A program made the translations under genes and the position numbers. The notes below the pieces were generated by a model, which saw only the letters and a program-made list of their open reading frames with translations, was not told the DNA's origin and ran no database searches. From positions 1 to 64,000 of the forward strand of contig NZ_JBHZSG010000003.1 of the NCBI RefSeq assembly GCF_043642205.1: 64,000 nucleotides of DNA. The letters run 5' to 3'. The DNA is from Thalassotalea_A litorea (GTDB lineage Bacteria; Pseudomonadota; Gammaproteobacteria; Enterobacterales; Alteromonadaceae). The stretch's first letter is position 1. Each line of letters opens with the position of its first letter. This document shows, piece after piece, positions 8,465-16,770 of the stretch.

Positions 8465-8553
8465 TCGCCGATACAAAGTAACAATGAGCCAAGAGTCATA
8501 CTACGCGCTCGCTGCTCAGTTTAGCAACACTCGCTTAGCTTCTCTGCTATCTA

Positions 8554-8577
8554 CAAACTTAATGTGATTGCTATAAG
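8554..8577. repeat. Half copy of the dispersed palindromic repeat
   Basis: These 24 bases match the reverse complement of 20096-20119 at 23 of 24 positions, the opposite arm to the one found near pilU. It lies in the region upstream of the 40-residue protein and downstream of mltF. Confidence 0.55.
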
Positions 8578-8681
8578 TATACAAAACCCATATGACATTT
8601 TTATGAAAGATTTGTCTACCGATACCCCCTCCCCTCAGCGTTATTGCTAAGCGAGTCATGATGTGGAGCTATATCAGCAAG

Positions 8682-10076
8682 TTAATGATTTTGGTTGTCG
8701 TGCAAAGTTTCTTCATCTAAATGCACTAATGTGTCGTAATAGGCGCGAATATTTTCGACATAGCGTACCGGTTCATCCCCTCGAACATATCCATATTTGG
8801 CTGCTTGATAATACTTTCGTTGTTTTAATAATGGCAGGGTTGCTTTCACGTCAAGCCAGCGGTCAGGATCACCGCCTTGTTGCTCGGTTAGCAGTCGTGC
8901 ATCTTCCAGATGTCCCCAACCAATATTGTAGGCCGCCAAAGCGAACCACTGTCGATCCGGGTTACTGATACGATGTGGGATCCGGGCAAACATTTGCTGA
9001 AATAATCTGCCCGCACCACGAATACTTTGTTCAGCATCTAAACGTGAATAAACGTCCAGCTGTTTTGCCGTTTTCTTATCCAACATCATCATACCGCGAC
9101 CTCCGGTATGAGAGCGCGCAGTAGGTTGCCATTGAGATTCCTGATAGGCGATCGCAGCGAGTAAGCGCCAGTCCATGCCTTCTGCGTGTTTGCGAAACAT
9201 GGGTTCAAACTGACTCAGTTTTACTTTCGTTGCATTGATAAATCCGCGGTTATCGATGCCGGCGATGCGCACCGTATCGGAATAGTATTTTTGCGTTAAC
9301 GTTAACAAGGTACCGTCATGATGAGCTTCGCCAAAAAATTCCACTAAAGATGCCAGCAATGCATCGTCTGCGTCCTTGTCCAGCATCCAGGCGATTGGTT
9401 GTAATTCCTGAATCGTAAATGCGACATTCACCTGCGGATATGCCTGCTGATTCAAAATCAGGGTATTTGAGTCGACAATGGTAAAATCGATATCCCCTTC
9501 ACCGACCGCACGCAGCAACTCCTCACTGTCATGGGAATCGCTCTCTTTCCAGCTAAGATTAGGCTCAAGCTTTTGTAATTGTTTCAGGTTTTGCGCATGA
9601 GAAGAGTCTTTGACAACCAGCAAATCACCATCAAGTTCATTGATGGATTTTGGCCACTTCCCGCCTTGTCTAAACACTAATTCCTGGGAGACCTGACCAT
9701 AACTGGGCGTAAAACGATACGTTGCTAATCGCTCTTGGGTGACACTTAACCCCGCCGCGAGAATATCCACCTGCCCTGAATCCAGTTTATCCAACAATTC
9801 GCTTAAATTGTTCGCCGGTACCATTTGCAAGGTAACACCGAGGTATTGGCTGTATTTGCGAGCCAATTCAAATTCAAAACCAGCTTCCAGCGATGCCTGA
9901 TGATAATAGTTTCCTGGCCCCTGTAAAGTCCCAACCCGCAAAGTCTTATGTTCGAGAATTTGTTCTAACGAAGCCGAACGATGCGGTTCATTACAGGCAC
10001 TGAGGATAAACGCCAACGCGAAGCAAACAAACAGGCGAAGGTGTTGAGCATTAAGGATAAATTTTTTCATAACCAT
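8682..10076 (-). CDS. mltF: Membrane-bound lytic murein transglycosylase F
   Basis: Outer-membrane lipoprotein that cleaves peptidoglycan glycan strands to 1,6-anhydromuramyl products. 464 residues. Signal peptide with lipobox LSAC (Cys28), an ABC-type solute-binding (SBP3) domain from about 43 to 270, and then a C-terminal SLT domain with the catalytic Glu in AYQESQW (about Glu313) and TGGRGMMML. This two-domain order is diagnostic of MltF. Two possible ATG codons lie at residues 1 and 3. It is divergent from purL with 145 bp between them. Confidence 0.94.
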   Translation of the reverse strand: MVMKKFILNAQHLRLFVCFALAFILSACNEPHRSASLEQILEHKTLRVGTLQGPGNYYHQASLEAGFEFELARKYSQYLGVTLQMVPANNLSELLDKLDSGQVDILAAGLSVTQERLATYRFTPSYGQVSQELVFRQGGKWPKSINELDGDLLVVKDSSHAQNLKQLQKLEPNLSWKESDSHDSEELLRAVGEGDIDFTIVDSNTLILNQQAYPQVNVAFTIQELQPIAWMLDKDADDALLASLVEFFGEAHHDGTLLTLTQKYYSDTVRIAGIDNRGFINATKVKLSQFEPMFRKHAEGMDWRLLAAIAYQESQWQPTARSHTGGRGMMMLDKKTAKQLDVYSRLDAEQSIRGAGRLFQQMFARIPHRISNPDRQWFALAAYNIGWGHLEDARLLTEQQGGDPDRWLDVKATLPLLKQRKYYQAAKYGYVRGDEPVRYVENIRAYYDTLVHLDEETLHDNQNH

Positions 10077-10148
10077 TTTATTGTGTCGCGAATTATGAAA
10101 ATTTTACAGCACTTTTTCGAATTAGTTCTCATAAAGCGGGTTTTTATC

Positions 10149-10177
10149 TTATCAAAGGTCATCTTTTCTTCTATAAT
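10149..10177 (+). promoter_or_regulatory. Sigma-70 type promoter of purL
   Basis: TATAAT at 10172-10177 and TTATCA at 10149-10154, spaced 17 bp, 45 bases before the purL start. I see no convincing PurR box here. Confidence 0.6.
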
Positions 10178-10221
10178 GCGCAGCAAAATTTACCCTTCAA
10201 TCTAACCATGGTATTTAGTTT

Positions 10222-13200
10222 ATGGAAATCCTACGCGGCGCTCCGGCGCTATCCGATTTCAGAATAAAAAAACTCCTGGCGCAATGTGCGCAACTGAACC
10301 TGCCGGTCACTGACATATACGCAGAGTTCATGCACTTCTCGCACAACCGTGCGGCGTTGACTAAGGACGAATTCAGTAAACTGGAAAAGTTGCTGACTTA
10401 CGGACCGACCATCGAAGAACATGAGCCGCAAGGCACGCTTTTTCTGGTTACTCCCCGCCCTGGCACCATCTCCCCCTGGTCTTCTAAATCTACCGACATT
10501 GCACACAACTGTGGCTTAGATAAAATCATTCGACTTGAACGTGGAATCGCCTATTACGTCGAAGCCTCCACTGAAATGTCGCAACAACAGCAAAACGCCG
10601 TCGTTGCTCTGTTTCATGACCGAATGATGGAAGTGGTATTTAGCGATTTTTCACAAGCTGAACAGTTATTCGCGAGTGCTGAACCCGGGCTTCTGGCGTC
10701 AGTGGATGTCCTTAACGGCGGTCGCGAGGCGCTGGCTAAAGCCAATGTTGATTTAGGTCTGGCGTTAGCCGACGATGAAATCGACTACTTGGTGGAAAAT
10801 TTCACCAAACTTGGCCGTAATCCTAACGATATTGAATTGTACATGTTTGCTCAGGCAAACTCGGAACATTGTCGTCATAAAATTTTTAACGCTGACTGGA
10901 CCATTGATGGCGTTGCTCAGGAAAAATCATTATTTAAGATGATTAAAAATACCTATGAGCAAAACAGCGACTATGTCCTGAGTGCCTATAAAGACAATGC
11001 GGCGGTGATGACGGGTTCTGAAGCCGGTCGTTTTTTCGCAAATCCAATAAGCAAAGAATATGAATATACTCAGGAAGATATCCAAATCCTGATGAAGGTG
11101 GAAACCCATAACCACCCAACCGCCATTTCACCTTATCCTGGCGCTGCGACCGGTTCTGGTGGTGAAATTCGTGATGAAGGTGCAACGGGTATTGGTTCTA
11201 AACCCAAAGCTGGCTTAGTAGGCTTTACCGTATCTAACCTGCGCATCCCAGGTTTTGAACAACCTTGGGAAACCGACTTTGGCAAACCAGGTCGCATCGT
11301 ATCTGCGCTCGACATTATGACCGAAGGTCCATTGGGTGGCGCAGCATTTAATAACGAATTCGGTCGTCCAAATATTCTCGGTTATTTCCGTACCTACGAA
11401 GAACAGGTTCACTCGTTTAATGGTGAAGAAGTCCGTGGTTATCACAAACCCATTATGCTTGCCGGCGGCTTAGGTAACATTCGTGACGAACACGTACAAA
11501 AAGGTGAGATTGTCGTAGGTGCTAACCTGATCGCACTCGGTGGTCCGGCGATGAATATTGGTCTGGGAGGCGGTGCCGCCTCTTCAATGGCATCCGGTCA
11601 GTCGAATGAAGACTTAGATTTTGCTTCGGTACAGCGCGAAAACCCAGAAATGGAACGTCGCTGTCAGGAAGTGATCGATCGTTGCTGGCAATTGGGTGAC
11701 GATAACCCGATCTTATTTATTCACGATGTTGGTGCTGGTGGTTTGTCAAACGCATTCCCTGAGCTTGTATCCGATGGTGGCCGTGGTGGTAAGTTTGAAC
11801 TGCGCAATGTCCCTAACGATGAGCGCAGCATGTCACCATTAGAAATCTGGTGTAATGAATCTCAGGAACGCTATGTATTAGCCGTAGCGCCAGAGCGCAT
11901 GGATGAATTTAAAGCCATCTGTGAGCGCGAACGAGCTCCATTTGCTGTGGTAGGTTATGCCACAGAAGAAGAGCATCTGACACTGACCGATTCTCACTTT
12001 GCTGATGATGCCGATAAAAATACCCCGATTGACCTGTCTTTGGACTTATTATTAGGTAAGCCGCCGAAGATGCATCGCCAGGTGACCAGTAAAACGAAAA
12101 CCGGTAAAGCCCTTAACCTCGATGGCATCGATTTAAATGATGCGGCCGATCGGATATTAAGCCTGCCAACCGTTGCTGAAAAAACGTTCTTGATCACCAT
12201 TGGCGATCGTAGCGTTACCGGTATGGTCAATCGTGATCAAATGGTTGGCCCGTGGCAGGTGCCTGTTGCCGATTGCGCCGTAACTGCAGCGGCTTTAGAT
12301 AGCTATCACGGTGAAGCCATGTCCATGGGTGAGCGCACGCCTGTTGCGTTATTAAACTATGGCGCATCAGCACGCTTAGCCGTAGCGGAATCACTGACCA
12401 ATATTGCCAGCGCTGACATTGGCGATCTAAATCGCATTAAGCTTTCGGCAAACTGGATGGCCGCAGCTGGTCATCCGGGGGAAGATGCCGGTCTTTACGA
12501 AGCGGTAAAAGCCGTAGGTGAAGAGTTATGCCCAGAGCTTGGTTTAACCATTCCGGTTGGTAAAGACTCGATGTCAATGAAAACCCAATGGCAGGACGAC
12601 GATGGCACAGATAAAGCGGTAACTGCGCCATTATCTTTGGTCATTACGGCCTTTGGTCGAGTGGAAGATATACGTAAAACTGTCACCCCGCAGCTACGCA
12701 CAGATAAAGGCGATTCGCGCATTGTTGCGATTGACCTTTCTGGTGGTAAAAACCGTCTCGGTGGTTCTTGTCTGGCGCAAGTTTACAAGCAGCTGGGTAC
12801 ACAAACACCGGATGTGGACGAGCCTCAAGTGCTGAAAGGATTTTTTAACGCCATTCAGCAATTAGTGCGTGAAGAGAAGCTTCTGGCTTATCATGATCGC
12901 TCCGATGGTGGTTTATTCGCAGCAATTGCGGAAATGGCGTTCGCAGGTCACACCGGTGTTGATATTGATATCAGCAAGCTGGCCGGCGATGATTTAAGTG
13001 TTCTGTTTAATGAAGAACTTGGCGCGGTTGTGCAAATCCGTGAAGCGGATGTCGATGCCATTCATGCCATTTTGGCAGAACATGGTATTTTAGAGTATTG
13101 CGCAGATATCGGTCGTTTAAATAATGACGATCAGATCCGCTTTAGTCGTGACGGTAATGAAGTACTAACTAACACCCGTACGCACTACCGCACTGTGTGG

Positions 13201-14145
13201 GCACAAACCACATTCAAAATGCAATCACTACGTGACAATCCGGAGTGTGCTGAGCAAGAGCATATGCTTAAGTTCGACACTGAAGATCCTGGTCTTAACG
13301 TAAACTTGACCTTCGATATTAACGAAGACATCGTCGCGTCACACATCGCAGCGGATGCTCAGACGGAAAGTAACCCAAGAGTAGCAATATTGCGTGAGCA
13401 AGGGGTTAACTCCCATGTTGAGATGGCCGCCGCATTTGATCGTGCCGGTTTTATCACCGTTGATGTACATATGACCGACGTACTGGCTGGCCGTGTTGAT
13501 TTAGCCGACTTTAAAGGTTTGGTTGCCTGTGGTGGGTTCTCATACGGTGACGTACTTGGTGCTGGTGAAGGTTGGGCAAAATCCATCTTGTTTAATGATA
13601 AAGCCCGTGAGATGTTTAAAACCTTCTTCCACCGTGAAGATACTTTCTCTTTAGGTGTATGTAATGGTTGTCAGATGCTTTCGAATCTTCATGAAATCAT
13701 CCCTGGCTCCGATGCATGGCCACGATTCGTGCAGAATAAATCTGAGCGTTTTGAAGCACGATTCTCACTGGTAGAAATTCAGCCAAGCCCATCCATCTTC
13801 TTTAAAGGTATGGAAGGTTCACATATGCCAATCGCCGTATCTCACGGTGAAGGTCGTGCCGAATTTTCGTCAGAAGAAGCCATTGCCAATGCCAATGATT
13901 CTGGCACAGTGGCCATGCGTTATGTCGATAACTATGGCCAGGTGACCGAAACCTATCCTTCGAATCCGAATGGTTCTCCGGATGGTATTACGTCTCTGAC
14001 GACAACCGACGGACGTGTCACCATTATGATGCCGCATCCAGAACGGGTATTTAGAACCGTGGCAAATTCCTGGCACCCTGATGACTGGCAGGAAGACTCA
14101 CCTTGGGTTCGCATGTTCCGCAACGCCAGAAAATTTGTCGGCTAA
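10222..14145 (+). CDS. purL: Phosphoribosylformylglycinamidine synthase
   Basis: Fourth step of purine synthesis: FGAR plus glutamine and ATP to FGAM. 1307 residues, the large single-chain form typical of gammaproteobacteria. It has the N-terminal substrate-entry region, two AIR-synthase-like halves (VETHNHPTAISP and GGEIRDEG in the first, PVGKDSMSMK in the second) and a C-terminal class I glutamine amidotransferase with the nucleophile in GVCNGCQM (Cys1147) and the MMPHPERVFR end. A TATAAT promoter is directly upstream. The gene is monocistronic and is followed by a repeat-rich gap. Confidence 0.98.
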   Translation: MEILRGAPALSDFRIKKLLAQCAQLNLPVTDIYAEFMHFSHNRAALTKDEFSKLEKLLTYGPTIEEHEPQGTLFLVTPRPGTISPWSSKSTDIAHNCGLDKIIRLERGIAYYVEASTEMSQQQQNAVVALFHDRMMEVVFSDFSQAEQLFASAEPGLLASVDVLNGGREALAKANVDLGLALADDEIDYLVENFTKLGRNPNDIELYMFAQANSEHCRHKIFNADWTIDGVAQEKSLFKMIKNTYEQNSDYVLSAYKDNAAVMTGSEAGRFFANPISKEYEYTQEDIQILMKVETHNHPTAISPYPGAATGSGGEIRDEGATGIGSKPKAGLVGFTVSNLRIPGFEQPWETDFGKPGRIVSALDIMTEGPLGGAAFNNEFGRPNILGYFRTYEEQVHSFNGEEVRGYHKPIMLAGGLGNIRDEHVQKGEIVVGANLIALGGPAMNIGLGGGAASSMASGQSNEDLDFASVQRENPEMERRCQEVIDRCWQLGDDNPILFIHDVGAGGLSNAFPELVSDGGRGGKFELRNVPNDERSMSPLEIWCNESQERYVLAVAPERMDEFKAICERERAPFAVVGYATEEEHLTLTDSHFADDADKNTPIDLSLDLLLGKPPKMHRQVTSKTKTGKALNLDGIDLNDAADRILSLPTVAEKTFLITIGDRSVTGMVNRDQMVGPWQVPVADCAVTAAALDSYHGEAMSMGERTPVALLNYGASARLAVAESLTNIASADIGDLNRIKLSANWMAAAGHPGEDAGLYEAVKAVGEELCPELGLTIPVGKDSMSMKTQWQDDDGTDKAVTAPLSLVITAFGRVEDIRKTVTPQLRTDKGDSRIVAIDLSGGKNRLGGSCLAQVYKQLGTQTPDVDEPQVLKGFFNAIQQLVREEKLLAYHDRSDGGLFAAIAEMAFAGHTGVDIDISKLAGDDLSVLFNEELGAVVQIREADVDAIHAILAEHGILEYCADIGRLNNDDQIRFSRDGNEVLTNTRTHYRTVWAQTTFKMQSLRDNPECAEQEHMLKFDTEDPGLNVNLTFDINEDIVASHIAADAQTESNPRVAILREQGVNSHVEMAAAFDRAGFITVDVHMTDVLAGRVDLADFKGLVACGGFSYGDVLGAGEGWAKSILFNDKAREMFKTFFHREDTFSLGVCNGCQMLSNLHEIIPGSDAWPRFVQNKSERFEARFSLVEIQPSPSIFFKGMEGSHMPIAVSHGEGRAEFSSEEAIANANDSGTVAMRYVDNYGQVTETYPSNPNGSPDGITSLTTTDGRVTIMMPHPERVFRTVANSWHPDDWQEDSPWVRMFRNARKFVG

Positions 14146-14176
14146 CTGCTCTTCGGGGTCGGCCAACTTGCTCTTT

Positions 14177-14222
14177 GGGGTCGGACACATTTTTAGCTTT
14201 CCATAAAAATGGCTCTGACCCC
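14177..14222. repeat. Imperfect GGGGTC palindrome
   Basis: The left arm starts GGGGTCGGACACATTTTT and the right arm ends AAAAATGGCTCTGACCCC. The arms match apart from a few mismatches. It shares the GGGGTC/GACCCC ends with the hairpin at 14359-14409. Confidence 0.65.
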
Positions 14223-14243
14223 ATGATCTGCTGTTTACTCAAA

Positions 14244-14282
14244 CCACTCAGCAATTAAACGTTTTTCCTGATTGCTGAGTGG
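14244..14282 (+). terminator. Possible terminator hairpin after purL
   Basis: Perfect 12-bp stem CCACTCAGCAAT / ATTGCTGAGTGG with a 15-base loop. There is no T-run after it, so it may be a repeat palindrome rather than an intrinsic terminator. Confidence 0.4.
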
Positions 14283-14358
14283 CGAATTTCCCAAATTCGT
14301 TAAACAGCAGCCTGCTCTTACACTCCCGCTCCGCCAACTTGCTCTTCGACAGGCCATT

Positions 14359-14409
14359 GGGGTCAGATCTTGAATTGCGCAGAAAGTGCGAAATTCAAGA
14401 TCTGACCCC
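14359..14409. repeat. REPIN-like long hairpin
   Basis: GGGGTCAGATCTTGAATT (14359-14376) is answered by its exact reverse complement at 14392-14409. Inside, CGCA and TGCG extend the stem with a single mismatch around a five-base loop. This 51-base near-perfect palindrome has the look of a REP doublet. Confidence 0.75.
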
Positions 14410-14523
14410 AGTACCTCACAGACGGCGGATATCTCGGCAAGCAGGCTTTTTCTGAATGCTGCTGTCTGCAGTCTGTTCTAACCTATACTTACCCAAGCAC
14501 CTAAATACTGAGCGGGGGAGCTC

Positions 14524-15852
14524 ATGTTACGACGTCAATTCTTAAACCGTCTGGGCCTTGGTCTGGGCGCAAGCTTTCTTGCCACAAAACAAGCCTTAGC
14601 TTTTGCCTCTGCCAGTAGCAAAGACAGCAGCGGATTTCCCAGCTCAGAGCCGATATCGCCGGCAGACTGGAAAGCGCTCAGAGACTTATTCCCTTTGACC
14701 CGGGATTACATTCAACTCGCAACTTTCCTGCTCGCCTCGCATCCAAAACCGGTTGCGGACGCCATTAATTATCATCGTAAAGCCCTTGATGAGAATCCTG
14801 CGGATTATTGGCATAGCCAATATCTGACCATAGATGGTGATATCGCCAAATCCGCGGCCGATTACATGGGCGGCGATCCGAAATGCATAGCTCTAACCGA
14901 TAGCACGACTATGGGCCTCGGTCTGGTTTACAGCGGCTTGTTATTAAAACCAGACGAAGAAATCCTCCATACCACCCATGATCATTATTCTACTGATATG
15001 TCGCTTGCCCACCGCGCCAAAAGAACCGGTGCCAAAGTGCGACAAATCGATCTTTATGAAAACGCCTGGGAAGTCAGTGTTGATGATGTCTGCACACGCT
15101 TAAAATCATCGATACAACCACAAACCCGAGTATTTGCTTGTACCTGGGTACATTCATCCACCGGAGTAAAACTACCAGTAAGCGCTATGGCTGATGTAAT
15201 TAAAGACATTAACAAAAGCCGGGGGGAAGATGAGCAAATCCTGTTTTGTGTTGATGGTGTGCATGGCTTTGGCATTGAGGATCAGGACGTCAGCAAACTT
15301 GGTTGTGATTTCTTTATCGCCGGCACCCATAAATGGATATTTGGCCCAAGAGGCACGGGGGTGATATGGGGAACGGAGCAAGCCTGGCAGCGCAGCGAAG
15401 TGGTGATACCAAGTTTCAGTGCCTCTTACGATGTCTGGCTCGGTAATCTGAGTCAGGATAAGGTACCAGTTGGCGAACATATGACGCCTGGCGGTTTCCA
15501 TTCCTTTGAACATCGCTGGGCATTACCTGAGGCCTTCAAGCTGCATCAGCAACTTGGTAAAGCAAATGTTCAGCAGCGTATCCATCAGCTCAATACGCAA
15601 ACCAAAGAAGGTTTGGCAAAAATGTCCCATGTAAAACTTCACACACCGATGGCGACGGAGATTTCTTCCGGCTTAGTGTGTTTCGAAGTAGATGGTATGC
15701 ACCCGGAAGAGGTGGTGAAAACCTTACATGGAAAAGGGGTGATTATGAGTAATACGCCCTATCGTAAAACCTACGCCCGGTTTGCGCCGTCGCTGATAAA
15801 CAATGAACAGGAAATCGATAAGGCCCTCGCTGAGGTAAGTTCGTTAGGCTAA
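14524..15852 (+). CDS. Class V aminotransferase-fold PLP enzyme with Tat-like signal
   Basis: 442 residues. The N-terminus has RRQFLNRLG and then a hydrophobic stretch ending near QALA, a twin-arginine export pattern. The remainder is a fold-type I, class V aminotransferase or cysteine desulfurase-like protein, with the PLP lysine in AGTHKWIFGPRGTG (Lys270) and DGVHGFG providing the cofactor aspartate. The closest recalled group is the isopenicillin-N-epimerase-like enzymes; the substrate cannot be told. GGGGGAG lies just before the ATG. It is the first gene after the purL repeat cluster. If exported, PLP would have to be loaded before Tat transport. Confidence 0.75.
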   Translation: MLRRQFLNRLGLGLGASFLATKQALAFASASSKDSSGFPSSEPISPADWKALRDLFPLTRDYIQLATFLLASHPKPVADAINYHRKALDENPADYWHSQYLTIDGDIAKSAADYMGGDPKCIALTDSTTMGLGLVYSGLLLKPDEEILHTTHDHYSTDMSLAHRAKRTGAKVRQIDLYENAWEVSVDDVCTRLKSSIQPQTRVFACTWVHSSTGVKLPVSAMADVIKDINKSRGEDEQILFCVDGVHGFGIEDQDVSKLGCDFFIAGTHKWIFGPRGTGVIWGTEQAWQRSEVVIPSFSASYDVWLGNLSQDKVPVGEHMTPGGFHSFEHRWALPEAFKLHQQLGKANVQQRIHQLNTQTKEGLAKMSHVKLHTPMATEISSGLVCFEVDGMHPEEVVKTLHGKGVIMSNTPYRKTYARFAPSLINNEQEIDKALAEVSSLG

Positions 15853-15940
15853 CGTATTATTTTTCAATACTACCTTTTTTGAGCAAAAAGGCTTTTTCAA
15901 CTATTTTAAAAGTCACTTTCGGTGGGCGGACTAGTTTACA

Positions 15941-16366
15941 GTGAACCAAGACAAGACCAATGAAGAGCAATTAGAACGAGTATATTCCAATGGCTCCGAG
16001 TATGAAATTCATAAAAATTTTATTGTCGCCCGATTCGCTGAAGGGATCGATCATGGTTTAAAAGAAGCAACATTTGTCAGGCAACTATTGGCGGATAAAT
16101 TTCAAGGGCCTTTTGGGTTCATCGCCGACCGTCGCAATAGTTATTCGATACACCCTGAATACATCGAAGGTGTCTTTGAAGATTTTGATAACTTTAAATG
16201 TATCGCCTGGGTAACTTATGCATCACCTATTAAAACCGAGGCGAGTAAACACGTCGCAGCCTACTTCCCTAATGATGTGCTGCGAGGTTTTTTCGACACC
16301 CTACCCGAAGCGACTTATTGGGTAACTACGCAGATTAATCAATACACAAATTTACGGTCTGGTTAA
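15941..16366 (+). CDS. Unknown protein, tandem paralog 1
   Basis: 141 residues from a GTG start, no signal peptide or membrane segment. It is clearly homologous to the next gene: both have a YEIHKNFIVARF-like strand, an (I)DxxxxEAxFxxQxL helix, FG(F/W)I(A/S)xRxNSYS and DNFKCIAWVTY. The size, alternating strands and helices, and this motif order recall small STAS/SpoIIAA-like proteins, but I cannot assign the family. The stop is three bases before the second copy, so they are probably co-expressed. It starts 88 bp after the PLP enzyme. Confidence 0.65.
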   Translation: MNQDKTNEEQLERVYSNGSEYEIHKNFIVARFAEGIDHGLKEATFVRQLLADKFQGPFGFIADRRNSYSIHPEYIEGVFEDFDNFKCIAWVTYASPIKTEASKHVAAYFPNDVLRGFFDTLPEATYWVTTQINQYTNLRSG

Positions 16367-16369
16367 ACC

Positions 16370-16756
16370 ATGAATTCGGTGACATCGAAAAACGCTGTTT
16401 ACAAGCTTTACGATAGCTACGTAGAGGCGACATATTTTGAAGGAAGTGATCCTGGAATTGATGAAGCCGTGTTTATTTATCAGTTTTTATCCAAACACTA
16501 TAAAAGCAATTTTGGTTGGATATCAAACCGAATTAATAGCTATTCTAGTCATCAAATTTTTGTAAAGGCGCTACTTGAAGATTTCAGTAACTTCAAGTGC
16601 GTTGCCTGGGTAACCTATCATGATGATTTAAAAAAGCGAATCAGCCCCATGCCCGGCTTTGTTCCGGGTCGGGTTATGAGCAAACAGTTTGACAATTTAG
16701 ACCAAGCCATAAACTGGGTTCAACAAGTACTCGAAGATTTAAACAACGAGCGTTAA
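16370..16756 (+). CDS. Unknown protein, tandem paralog 2
   Basis: 128 residues, soluble. It shares the core of the preceding protein (GIDEAVFIYQFL, FGWISNRINSYSSHQ, NFKCVAWVTYH). The N-terminal extension is shorter and the C-terminal third differs, which points to an old duplication rather than a recent one. It converges on the MFS gene with 14 bp between the stops. The function is unknown; an STAS-like fold is a guess from motif layout. Confidence 0.65.
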   Translation: MNSVTSKNAVYKLYDSYVEATYFEGSDPGIDEAVFIYQFLSKHYKSNFGWISNRINSYSSHQIFVKALLEDFSNFKCVAWVTYHDDLKKRISPMPGFVPGRVMSKQFDNLDQAINWVQQVLEDLNNER

Positions 16757-16770
16757 TTGACCAAGCTTTT

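Larger units (their letters stand above)
14146..14523. repeat. Repeat-rich gap with REPIN-like palindromes
   Basis: No coding sequence seen. Three imperfect copies of a segment like CCAACTTGCTCTT followed by GGGGTCRG occur at about 14147, 14163 and 14331. They border palindromes described separately at 14177-14222, 14244-14282 and 14359-14409. CGAATTT/AAATTCG at about 14283-14299 is a further short palindrome. The arrangement resembles clusters of extragenic palindromes mobilised by a Y1-type (RAYT) transposase; no such transposase lies in the window. Confidence 0.65.

Noticed and set aside
8091..8492. 133-residue minus-strand frame overlapping tadA and the 40-residue gene
   Set aside because: It runs antisense into tadA and uses a different frame from the small gene that has the strong ribosome binding site; no domain recognised.
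10078..10221. PurR operator before purL
   Set aside because: No ACGCAAACGTTTNCGT-like palindrome is present; only a sigma-70 type promoter is visible.
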